Assembly (NCBI GenBank): GCA_029027985.1
Contig: CP119077.1
Span: 1-53,106, forward strand
DNA from: Klebsiella aerogenes
GTDB lineage: Bacteria > Pseudomonadota > Gammaproteobacteria > Enterobacterales > Enterobacteriaceae
DNA: 53,106 nucleotides
Direction of reading: 5' to 3'
Below, piece by piece: positions 1 to 5,973 of the stretch (positions are counted from its first letter, which is position 1; each line of letters opens with the position of its first letter). Under the pieces are notes generated by a model, which ran no database searches, had not been told where the DNA came from, and saw only the letters and a list, made by a program, of their open reading frames with translations. A program made the translations under genes and the position numbers.

Positions 1-20
1 TTTTAATTCCTCTCGCATAT

Positions 21-365
21 TCATTTGAGAAAGTCTTTTAAGGATTCACGCCCACCATTGTTTTCAGGCATTGAATTCACAATACGCCTGATGGCAGCCT
101 TATGCTGGGGTGTCCTGTTCACAAGGTTCATTAGATTGTCATTAACTGTCTTAGCTATATGAAGATAACCTTTATATTCTTCCGAATTAAATAAACGCCA
201 GAAGAAACTACATTTACGCAGACGATCTTCACATGATTTTAATGCAGCCAATTGTTTTCTAACTTCCAGCTCTTCGTCTGGAATTGCCCCCTCTTCTACC
301 CACTCCCCTGGCTCAATCAGATAGCATTCGTCGAGGGGATCATTCAGATATTTGCTGTATGCCAT
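21..365 (-). CDS. hypothetical protein
   Basis: Not recognised. The chosen ATG at 365 gives 114 residues beginning MAYSKYLNDP, preceded by a G-rich stretch as a weak ribosome site. An in-frame ATG at 431 would overlap the upstream gene by 44 bases and is less likely. The protein is soluble and charged, with Cys at several positions in the central Lys/Leu-rich part. It sits 22 bases after the gene at 388-867 and directly before the gene that crosses the window ends, so the three probably share a transcript. No domain is assigned. Confidence 0.6.
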   Translation of the reverse strand: MAYSKYLNDPLDECYLIEPGEWVEEGAIPDEELEVRKQLAALKSCEDRLRKCSFFWRLFNSEEYKGYLHIAKTVNDNLMNLVNRTPQHKAAIRRIVNSMPENNGGRESLKDFLK

Positions 366-387
366 TATTATGCCCCCGCACGCCTGA

Positions 388-867
388 TTAGCTATCAAAC
401 CCAAACACCATACGCACTTCGCCGTACTCATTTCGAAGCGCTTCTACAGTTTTCAGAAAATCAGAGAACTCTTCTCTGATTTTAACCGTCCAGGATACTT
501 CAATATAACCAGGACGACCTGACAGGTCTGGTCCATAGATAACATCCGCTGACGGCTTTCCGGCACCATTCCATTTTTTATATTCGGCTTCGGCCAAACA
601 GCCCTTCATTGTAATTTCCTGGTCTGGTGCATTGAGGATCTCATCGGCACTCAGCCAGCTTTGTGAATGCTCCCCCGGACCATCCTCGTAACGATAATCT
701 CTCGGCAAACCTCTGTGTTTTGCTATTGGCTGGACGCCATATTCATTTCGTTGGTTGGCTAACCATGCGAAGAACAAATAATTGCGCTCGATGGCGTATT
801 GAGTATGTACCTGCTCCCACTTACCGTTTCTCTTCGCCTCAAACTCCACTTTTACATCAGTACCCAT
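388..867 (-). CDS. hypothetical soluble protein, 159 aa
   Basis: Not recognised. It starts at ATG 867 (MGTDVKVEFE). The N-terminal half is aromatic-rich and carries a YEDGPGEHSQSWLSADEIL segment; the C-terminal half ends in a charged helix and a short beta-like tail (VRMVFGFDS). The composition resembles small phage or plasmid accessory proteins acting on nucleotides or surfaces, but no catalytic motif can be named. It follows the gene at 871-1086 by a few bases and is probably translated from the same message. Confidence 0.65.
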   Translation of the reverse strand: MGTDVKVEFEAKRNGKWEQVHTQYAIERNYLFFAWLANQRNEYGVQPIAKHRGLPRDYRYEDGPGEHSQSWLSADEILNAPDQEITMKGCLAEAEYKKWNGAGKPSADVIYGPDLSGRPGYIEVSWTVKIREEFSDFLKTVEALRNEYGEVRMVFGFDS

Positions 868-870
868 GGT

Positions 871-1086
871 TCATGATTCCTTATATTTAAAGTAATTTTC
901 ATTGGGTGTATCGCCAGTGATCCAGTAGTTGGGATTGATAACCCACGAACGCCGGTCAAATGCGACAGCCTGACGAAAATTGAACAACCAGTACCACCAG
1001 GCTGCAATGCGCAGATTGCCCTCGTACAGAATCGGGCCATGAGGAATACCAACGATGTATCTGGCTTTAGGTTTCCTGCTTCCCAC
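871..1086 (-). CDS. hypothetical small aromatic-rich protein
   Basis: Not recognised. The start is GTG at 1086 with ribosome site GGGGAGA about 6 bases upstream, giving 71 residues (start GSRKPKARYIVGIPHG). A WWYW cluster and several Tyr/Trp residues in the middle suggest a compact fold or a membrane-interface helix. A competing reading frame over the same bases starts with TTG and is rich in low-probability residues, so it was not chosen. It is the first gene of the leftward accessory operon; its promoter must lie within 1087-1300. Confidence 0.55.
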   Translation of the reverse strand: MGSRKPKARYIVGIPHGPILYEGNLRIAAWWYWLFNFRQAVAFDRRSWVINPNYWITGDTPNENYFKYKES

Positions 1087-1300
1087 AAATCTTCTCCCCT
1101 TGCCGCACAGCTAGTTAACTAAGGTATACCCTAAAAGCCCACTCGTTAAGTGTATGGCTTTTTTACTGCAAATACAGTTTAAACTGGCTAGGGCAATCAA
1201 GGCAACTTAAAAAAGCCATTAATGTGATAGAAATGAAATGACATCACTTTTGAATGTGGTAGCATCGTTGAATGTTAAATCATTCAATAGGAGTGAAATG
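1087..1300. promoter_or_regulatory. divergent intergenic region with palindromes
   Basis: It separates the leftward operon (1086) from the rightward ribbon-helix-helix gene (1301). Visible elements are the palindrome TAGTTAACTA at 1112-1121, the 12-bp perfect palindrome CAGTTTAAACTG at 1175-1186, and a 10-bp inverted repeat TGGCTTTTTT (1155-1164) / AAAAAAGCCA (1209-1218). The palindromes are good candidates for operators of the ribbon-helix-helix protein encoded next to them; this is inference. No KorA or KorB site is present here. Confidence 0.5.
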
Positions 1301-2185
1301 ATGGATCTAACACAAATTTCATTGCGAACGTCGAGAGATCAAGTCGAGCGTATCAAAACCTATGCTAAAGCAAGTAACCTGTCAGTTAACGCTTTCCTGG
1401 TTAACCTGATAGAGAACTCACTAAACAACATTGCTAATGATGGAACACAGAGCGAACTTACACGGCTTGTAGCTGAACCGGTCAAAACGCTTTCAAGGCT
1501 TCATCACAAAATTTGCGATCCCTGGAATACAAATGAACCTGCTGATCTGACTCCCGCTGAAATAGCTTTTTTGACAGATGCGGCCAGGAAGCAACTGGAT
1601 AGCAAACATTTGGCTGGCCCTGATTACTTTGCAATACGTGACCGCATCGATAATACCCTAATAGAAAGCAGTCTTAACTATTATCAGGATCTGTTCGGCT
1701 TTGCACATCGCTTCTATATTCGTGATGAAGAATCCAGAAGGACGTTTGCAACCGAACACGCGCCGGTAGGCATCCAATCCGTCGATTATTCGTTTACGGT
1801 TGGGAACAAGACCTTTACGATTATTGTCCGGGGAAATGACAGTAATTCCTTCGATACACCGGAGGATAACCGCCCTCCTGTTCTGGCGTTTACCTGTGAA
1901 ACCGCGCAATTTGATACCCGCCATGATTGGGATACTTTCATTGCACTGGTGAGGCTCATGAACGCAGTACATAATGGTGAAGAATCTAAATGCCACGCCG
2001 GTACGCATACCCGCCTTGGCCGCCGTATGGATAGCGAAAAACCATGGTCACTTTTCTTAGGGAGACTGCAGCTGCTGCTGAAAGATAGCGAGCTAAAGGA
2101 TATGGCTGTAGAATTTCATAAACTTGTTAATGGTGATGCGGCTAACGTTATCAAACAAATACGTTTACTTTACGGTGAGGGTTAA
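1301..2185 (+). CDS. ribbon-helix-helix (Arc-like) N-terminal protein
   Basis: The start is ATG 1301 (MDLTQISLRTSRDQ), 7 bases after AGGAG at 1289-1293, giving 294 residues. An upstream ATG at 1238 and an adjacent ATG at 1298 are less well spaced. Residues 1-40 look like an Arc/CopG-type domain: a short beta strand (ISLRTS) followed by two helices. The larger C-terminal part (about residues 50-290) is not recognised; it is acidic to neutral with no membrane segment. Such fusions usually bind DNA and a ligand or partner. The perfect palindrome at 1175-1186 is a likely site of autoregulation. It is followed 2 bases later by a secreted small protein. Confidence 0.65.
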   Translation: MDLTQISLRTSRDQVERIKTYAKASNLSVNAFLVNLIENSLNNIANDGTQSELTRLVAEPVKTLSRLHHKICDPWNTNEPADLTPAEIAFLTDAARKQLDSKHLAGPDYFAIRDRIDNTLIESSLNYYQDLFGFAHRFYIRDEESRRTFATEHAPVGIQSVDYSFTVGNKTFTIIVRGNDSNSFDTPEDNRPPVLAFTCETAQFDTRHDWDTFIALVRLMNAVHNGEESKCHAGTHTRLGRRMDSEKPWSLFLGRLQLLLKDSELKDMAVEFHKLVNGDAANVIKQIRLLYGEG

Positions 2186-2187
2186 AC

Positions 2188-2436
2188 ATGAAAATATTTG
2201 CTCTTATTTTTTATATTTTCCCTTTGGCTTCTTTTGCTTCAAACGAAAATGTAGATCACGTTTTTATAAAGGCATTTCAGGCTGCAGTGGCTTCATCATT
2301 ATGTACAGATGTAGCTAATGTAAGTAAAGATACCCAGCCTGAAAAAGAGCTTGAGCCTCTTATAAAAATGTGCGCAGAGAAAGGCGAACAGAGTCGCGCT
2401 ATTCTTAACGCTTATACCAATGCAGCACACACTTGA
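2188..2436 (+). CDS. small secreted protein, 82 aa
   Basis: Not recognised. ATG 2188 follows the previous stop by 2 bases with GAGGG as ribosome site, so it is co-transcribed. Residues 1-17 form a signal peptide (hydrophobic core FALIFYIFPLASFA), predicted to be cut after Ala17. The mature part of about 65 residues is helical with two cysteines (LCTDV and KMCAEK), suggesting one disulfide in the periplasm. This is a common build for plasmid small periplasmic proteins; no activity can be assigned. Confidence 0.65.
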   Translation: MKIFALIFYIFPLASFASNENVDHVFIKAFQAAVASSLCTDVANVSKDTQPEKELEPLIKMCAEKGEQSRAILNAYTNAAHT

Positions 2437-2467
2437 GCAGTGAGTAGATAAACCAAAACGATCATGA

Positions 2468-2487
2468 TACTGTATATATAAACAGTG
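2468..2487. promoter_or_regulatory. LexA (SOS) box
   Basis: TACTGTATATATAAACAGTG matches the 20-base LexA consensus TACTGTATATATATACAGTA at 18 positions, with the invariant CTGT...ACAG in place. It lies 18 bases before the ATG at 2505, so LexA bound here would cover the promoter of the two overlapping small genes at 2505-2828 and 2773-2964. Confidence 0.85.
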
Positions 2488-2504
2488 TCATGATTAGGTG
2501 TCTC

Positions 2505-2828
2505 ATGGGCGTAAAAGACTCGAATTATCAGATAGTTTACAGAGGTGAAGTGCTGGATCATCTTATCCCTGGTCAATGGGTATTCTTCCAGCGCCTGAAA
2601 TCTTATGGTGGTGGTTACTGGCTTGGTCGTACATATCCAGATTTTTATCAGTTTGGCCCGGAGCTACCTGTATCGTTATCTCAGGGATTACAGTACATTA
2701 TGGCCTCTGATAAGGTTGAGGCAGAAAGCCATGTCTTCGATGACGATTTTGAACTTTACGGAGGATGCTTTAATGAACAAAGTGATGAAAGCTGTGGGTT
2801 GGGCGGGGATAACCACTATAGTTCTTGA
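2505..2828 (+). CDS. SOS-controlled hypothetical protein, about 107 aa
   Basis: Function not recognised. ATG 2505 (MGVKDSNYQIVYRG) is preceded by AGGTG and lies just after the LexA box. An ATG at 2490 would leave almost no leader. The protein is aromatic and Gly-rich (SYGGGYWLGRTYPDFYQFGPELP) with an acidic C-terminal half containing two Cys. No membrane segment is seen. Its last 56 bases overlap the start of the membrane-protein gene at 2773, so the two are translationally linked. The promoter position implies low expression until DNA damage. It could be an inhibitor, antirestriction or immunity-type protein, but nothing in the sequence decides this. Confidence 0.7.
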   Translation: MGVKDSNYQIVYRGEVLDHLIPGQWVFFQRLKSYGGGYWLGRTYPDFYQFGPELPVSLSQGLQYIMASDKVEAESHVFDDDFELYGGCFNEQSDESCGLGGDNHYSS

Positions 2829-2964
2829 TCTGGCTTTACCTTTCATAGGGGGAAAATCATTTATCGGCCCCGGATTAATCAAGAGCTACCCTTTTATTAT
2901 TTGCTGGGCTGTGATTACTGTCATTTACTATGCGATTTACGCCAAGAAAAAGAAAATTTCGTAA
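2773..2964 (+). CDS. 63-aa membrane protein in SOS unit
   Basis: Not recognised. ATG 2773 has a strong ribosome site (GGAGG at 2760-2764, 8 bases away) inside the end of the upstream gene. Two hydrophobic segments are visible (about residues 11-27 and 37-56), and the C-terminus KKKKIS is strongly positive, predicting a small inner-membrane protein with both ends in the cytoplasm. A tiny membrane protein under a LexA box recalls SOS membrane toxins or holin-like proteins. That comparison rests only on size, topology and regulation. Confidence 0.7.
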   Translation: MNKVMKAVGWAGITTIVLDLALPFIGGKSFIGPGLIKSYPFIICWAVITVIYYAIYAKKKKIS

Positions 2965-2968
2965 AATC

Positions 2969-2993
2969 AGCGGCTACGATTTTAGCCGCTAAA
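2969..2993. promoter_or_regulatory. KorB operator core within a hairpin
   Basis: A perfect OB core TTTAGCCGCTAAA is at 2981-2993. With AGCGGCT at 2969-2975 it forms a 7-bp stem (AGCGGCT/AGCCGCT), directly after the stop at 2964. It may act as a KorB site, as a weak terminator between convergent genes, or both. Confidence 0.6.
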
Positions 2994-3001
2994 GAGTTTT
3001 C

Positions 3002-3199
3002 TCAGGTTCCTGCTGGCGTCATCATCATCACTGCAATCATTCCTATTGCCACCGCGAGCATGAGAGCTACTCCGATATTAATTACAGCTACAGCCGCTTT
3101 CCTGGGCGTCTTTTTATATTCAGGAATAAGCCAGAGCAAAACAATCCCGATAAATACAGCCACTGCCCCCATACCCAGCGGCTTCCAGAAAATTTCCAT
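3002..3199 (-). CDS. small two-helix membrane protein
   Basis: Not recognised. It has 65 residues, starting at ATG 3199. Two hydrophobic segments (about residues 10-26 and 36-60) flank a short basic loop (PEYKKTPRKAA), predicting a hairpin membrane protein. It follows the larger membrane-protein gene at 3214-3837 by about 15 bases and is probably its operon partner. Both would be controlled from the OC-containing promoter at 3881-3923. Confidence 0.6.
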   Translation of the reverse strand: MEIFWKPLGMGAVAVFIGIVLLWLIPEYKKTPRKAAVAVINIGVALMLAVAIGMIAVMMMTPAGT

Positions 3200-3213
3200 T
3201 AATTCTCTTCCTT

Positions 3214-3837
3214 CTATTTATCTTTAAATTCATCCTGCAGCTTATCAATGCCTTTAGTCAAATCTTTACTTTTGCCATCTTCATAATCAGGCCATGGAAT
3301 AAACATCTTTCCTGATTCCTGCATCATTGCAATTGATGTAGGACAGCGCCATTCAGATTCATCGCCTTTTTTGTATTTAAAAATGACCATTCCACGTTCA
3401 CACTTGACATCCGGGGAAATGGACTGAATAAATATCGAATTAGCGGAACCATTCTCACCGGTATTGAACATTGCACTGTCAAAAAATATAAATGCGAGAA
3501 TTAATGAAAGCACGGCACAACCAGTATTCCAGAATTTTTTTCCACGTTCAGAATAAAATGAAAATACTATAACCATTACTAAAGATGAAATAAACCCCAG
3601 CCATTGTGACGCAACTGAAAGTTGTGAAAGTGTTTTAACTGTATAAATACCTTCACCAGAAATGAAAGACAAAATAAACGGTGAGATAATAAAGCAAACT
3701 GCAGGAAAGCAGGTAAATACAAGTTTGGCATTATTTTTGATTAACTGGCGTTCTCCAGAAGCCGCCGCGATCATCGACTGCCACATGATTTTTACCAGTG
3801 CCAGCATCAGAACACTGCAGATCAACATATATAGCAC
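3214..3837 (-). CDS. multi-pass membrane protein
   Basis: Not recognised. The preferred start is GTG 3837, 6 bases after GGGAG, giving 207 residues. A TTG at 3888 lies inside a repressor operator and is unlikely. Four hydrophobic segments can be seen in the first 130 residues, followed by a hydrophilic C-terminal domain of about 70 residues with two Cys (DVKCERG and EWRCPTS) and an acidic/basic tail. The layout suggests four membrane passes with a soluble C-terminal domain. It reads away from the promoter at 3881-3923, which carries two KorC-type palindromes, so it seems tied to the plasmid control network despite being an accessory gene. Confidence 0.6.
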   Translation of the reverse strand: MLYMLICSVLMLALVKIMWQSMIAAASGERQLIKNNAKLVFTCFPAVCFIISPFILSFISGEGIYTVKTLSQLSVASQWLGFISSLVMVIVFSFYSERGKKFWNTGCAVLSLILAFIFFDSAMFNTGENGSANSIFIQSISPDVKCERGMVIFKYKKGDESEWRCPTSIAMMQESGKMFIPWPDYEDGKSKDLTKGIDKLQDEFKDK

Positions 3838-3880
3838 GGCGTACTCCCAATCCTTAGACGGTTTGAAAATTACTTGCAAA

Positions 3881-3923
3881 TAGGACAAAATGTCCTATTA
3901 TAGATACAGGACATAATGTCCTA
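3881..3923. promoter_or_regulatory. divergent promoter with two KorC-type operators
   Basis: Two palindromes are present: TAGGACAAAATGTCCTA (3881-3897) and CAGGACATAATGTCCTA (3907-3923). They differ from the RK2 KorC operator TAGGGCATAATGCCCTA mainly by G-to-A/C-to-T changes in the arms. Rightward, TTGCAA and TATTAT flank the first operator as -35 and -10 with a 16-bp spacer. Leftward, TATAAT lies between the two operators. Binding by the KorC homologue (29678-29938) would shut both directions. Confidence 0.75.
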
Positions 3924-3990
3924 CTCAAGGGGTGATAGGGAGGCTGCCACCTCCCTATCCGACACCAAAAATCCGTGCAAGGAATTTCAA

Positions 3991-4197
3991 ATGTCCCGTA
4001 TATCGTATAGGAAAATCGACTCAGAGAACAGCAAGCGCCTTGCTTTGTTATCCCTTCGTGAATTTCTGAACGAACTACCAAAAGTCACCATTGACGAGAT
4101 AGAAGGTCTGGCGGCTACCAATACCCATCTGGTAGAACAGATCCCACGCTACCTGAGTGAGATGGTAAGCTACGAATGCCGTTTAATTGGTTTCTGA
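3991..4197 (+). CDS. hypothetical protein, 68 aa
   Basis: Not recognised. ATG 3991 (MSRISYRKID) follows AAGGAA by 6 bases; in-frame codons back to 3916 lie in the promoter and are not used. The short helical protein has a hydrophobic pattern resembling a dimerising helical bundle (LALLSLREFLNELPKVTIDEIEGLAA). It is first in a rightward two-gene unit with 4225-4683, under the OC promoter. Confidence 0.6.
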   Translation: MSRISYRKIDSENSKRLALLSLREFLNELPKVTIDEIEGLAATNTHLVEQIPRYLSEMVSYECRLIGF

Positions 4198-4224
4198 ATG
4201 TCATGAACTATAAGGATGAGTCAA

Positions 4225-4683
4225 ATGAAAAATGAAAAGCCCTATGCAGGTTTGCTTAAACCAGAACATCTTTACTCGATGTTAAGAGCCTACATCATCG
4301 AACACGCACCCTTTGCGCTGTCAACTGTTGTTGTATCCGACGTGATTAACGCATATATGGGTAGAAACTCTGGCTATCCATTTCTAATGTCCGATGATTT
4401 ACCGCCAAAATTCAGCGGTAAAGGTTTTGAAATTTTCGGTGCTTACAAAAACACCGAAAATGAGAGCACGCTGATCGAAAACTCAGCGGCATGGACTTGT
4501 TGTAAATTAACCTATTTAGAAACAGAAGATGACGTCAATACTTTTAATGAAGCCCTTAATGCAATGATGCGCTGGATGTACGCCACGGAGTATCTAATTA
4601 AGGACGAATGCGGCTACCTTCCTACTCAGAAATTATTTAGCGAATTAACATTAAAAATCAAACGTGAGTACGGCGACAACTAA
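4225..4683 (+). CDS. hypothetical protein, 152 aa
   Basis: Not recognised. The start is ATG 4225 (MKNEKPYAGL), 7 bases after AAGGAT; ATG 4216 is possible but overlaps that ribosome site. A soluble protein with no signal or membrane segment and two Cys close together (TCCKL). It follows the 68-aa gene by 27 bases and is followed directly by a hairpin terminator at 4688-4707. Confidence 0.65.
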   Translation: MKNEKPYAGLLKPEHLYSMLRAYIIEHAPFALSTVVVSDVINAYMGRNSGYPFLMSDDLPPKFSGKGFEIFGAYKNTENESTLIENSAAWTCCKLTYLETEDDVNTFNEALNAMMRWMYATEYLIKDECGYLPTQKLFSELTLKIKREYGDN

Positions 4684-4687
4684 ATTA

Positions 4688-4707
4688 AAGGCCGGTATCC
4701 CGGCCTT
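4688..4707. terminator. bidirectional hairpin terminator
   Basis: AAGGCCGG / CCGGCCTT with a 4-base loop (8-bp stem) between convergent genes at 4683 and 4706, followed by an AT-rich stretch on the plus side. Confidence 0.6.
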
Positions 4708-4921
4708 ATTTAACATTTTTCCACGCTGACGCAGGTACTTTACCCCATATTTTCCCATGAATTACTTCCGCTTTTCTGTGGTCGTATGCCCCCAAAAAAT
4801 CCACCATATGTTCTTCGGGTACAGTGTCCCGTTTATGTTCATAAAGGCGTTCAACTGTATCTATCGCTCTGCAGCGCCGGAACATATACAAAAACTCGGA
4901 CCTTTTATCTGAATGACTCAC
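4706..4921 (-). CDS. hha: Hha/YmoA-family nucleoid modulator
   Basis: 71 residues, GTG start at 4921 overlapping the upstream stop (GTGA), with AAAGGA as ribosome site. The Hha pattern is clear: RRCRAIDTVERLYEH, a central acidic stretch, AYDHRKAEV and the ending KVPASAWKNVK, corresponding to RRC-TIDTLERV, SAADHRLAEL and KIPSSVWKFIR of Hha. Hha-family proteins bind the N-terminal domain of H-NS and help silence AT-rich horizontally acquired DNA. Plasmid-borne versions are known to lower plasmid cost and tune transfer genes. This family is largely restricted to Enterobacterales, so it is also the best host clue in the window. Confidence 0.9.
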   Translation of the reverse strand: MSHSDKRSEFLYMFRRCRAIDTVERLYEHKRDTVPEEHMVDFLGAYDHRKAEVIHGKIWGKVPASAWKNVK

Positions 4922-5409
4922 TTAGTCAGTCCTTTTGCCTTAGCCTGGTCTGCTGCATCTGCAATATCTTTAATCATTTCGCTCATTACATCTGCGCTGA
5001 ACAACGGGCCTGCTGGAGTCATTACGGCGGCATGATACAGTTTTAGCGGTGTACCTTTGCTGTATTGTTCGCTGGCACTAATACGTAAAACGGAGTAAGA
5101 CACTTTTTCAGTATTGGAGCCGCAAACCTTTTTATTCACGTCAATAATACGACTGTCTTTATTATCTGAAAGAGTCTGCGTAAGCACGCCAGAGTAAAGA
5201 CATTTAGTGTCCTGTGAGATTAAATTTATTTCTTTTGGCGTAATGTCATTTTTGTCAATCGGAGTATCCAGCGTCACCATTATTGGTGTTTCATCAGTAT
5301 TTCCTTTTATCGCATTCTCAACCGTTGCACAGCTGGCACATGGAATACCGGTAGCATAAGTTAAAGGGGTAAAAATTAATAAAAACGCTGCGGTATATAT
5401 TTTTTTCAT
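4918..5409 (-). CDS. secreted Cys-containing hypothetical protein
   Basis: 163 residues, ATG 5409 after AGGACAGGA. Residues 1-19 form a signal peptide (AAFLLIFTPLTYA). The mature protein starts TGIPCASCATVENA, a CxxC close to the N-terminus, with more Cys at TKCLY and KVCGS, so disulfides in the periplasm are expected. The C-terminal part is a helix with repeated Ala/Asp/Lys. The Hha-like gene overlaps its stop. It lies downstream of the tra operon terminator, so it probably has its own promoter at about 5410-5453. Function unknown. Confidence 0.65.
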   Translation of the reverse strand: MKKIYTAAFLLIFTPLTYATGIPCASCATVENAIKGNTDETPIMVTLDTPIDKNDITPKEINLISQDTKCLYSGVLTQTLSDNKDSRIIDVNKKVCGSNTEKVSYSVLRISASEQYSKGTPLKLYHAAVMTPAGPLFSADVMSEMIKDIADAADQAKAKGLTK

Positions 5410-5420
5410 TTCCTGTCCTT

Positions 5421-5443
5421 AAAAGGCATCTTTCGATGCCTTT
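5421..5443 (-). terminator. terminator after the leftward tra operon
   Basis: AAAGGCATC / GATGCCTTT with a 4-base loop, followed on the minus strand by a short T-rich stretch. It separates the KfrB-domain gene (stop at 5454) from the secreted-protein gene. Confidence 0.65.
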
Positions 5444-5453
5444 AATTTTAATG

Positions 5454-5918
5454 TTAAAGCGAGCGCGATTTAGACTGACTGTTATTTAACTTCTGCGCTT
5501 CATCCTGGGTCAGTTCGCTCTTTACCTTCCCTACTCCACGAGAGTAAGCCACCTCGTAATTTTGCCCTACTACCGGCTCCTTCTCCCAGGCATTTCGATT
5601 ATGCTGTACTAAGCCTTTCTGAGACAGCTGGTAGACGTGGCGATCGTCAACGTGTAGCACTTGTCCTACATGGGAATGCGGATAAACGTTCTTGGACGCC
5701 TGCTGCGCCTCGGAAAGCTGATAAATGCCTTTTGGTAAACCGGCCTCCGGCAATACCTTCTGTGTTTGCCATTCACCACCGACCACTTTATCTACCTGGC
5801 GGCTACCGTTGAGCACACATATTTTCATGGAGCCTTCTGGCTTCATGATAACCCCGATGTCGCTACTGTTACGACCTGCAGGCATCGCTGCATCTTGCGT
5901 ATAACTGCGTTTTTGCAT
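5454..5918 (-). CDS. stand-alone KfrB-domain protein
   Basis: 154 residues, ATG 5918 with AAGGAG 8 bases upstream. After about 30 unstructured residues a domain of about 100 residues begins (KICVLNGSRQVDKVVGG). It is plainly related to the C-terminal domain of the Fic protein at 21594-22607: shared elements are V-LNG-R, GGxW, AGxxxGIYxL, the VLHVDDRHVYQ/ILHADKQSVYQ pair, and H-R...K-P-VG. This is the KfrB-type domain seen on IncP plasmids, where it occurs near kfr genes and is linked to stable inheritance. Here it is the last gene after traC in the transfer operon. Its biochemical role is unknown. Confidence 0.7.
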   Translation of the reverse strand: MQKRSYTQDAAMPAGRNSSDIGVIMKPEGSMKICVLNGSRQVDKVVGGEWQTQKVLPEAGLPKGIYQLSEAQQASKNVYPHSHVGQVLHVDDRHVYQLSQKGLVQHNRNAWEKEPVVGQNYEVAYSRGVGKVKSELTQDEAQKLNNSQSKSRSL

Positions 5919-5973
5919 TGGTCTTACTCCTTATAATTTTACTGGCCCGCAGGCAGGCCAGTGTCAGAACGTC

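Noticed and set aside
852..1088. Alternative frame to the gene at 871-1086
   Set aside because: TTG start and poorer composition; the GTG frame has GGGGAGA at good spacing.
2605..2772. Longer version of the 63-aa membrane-protein gene
   Set aside because: The extra codons overlap the upstream gene, while ATG 2773 has a strong ribosome site.
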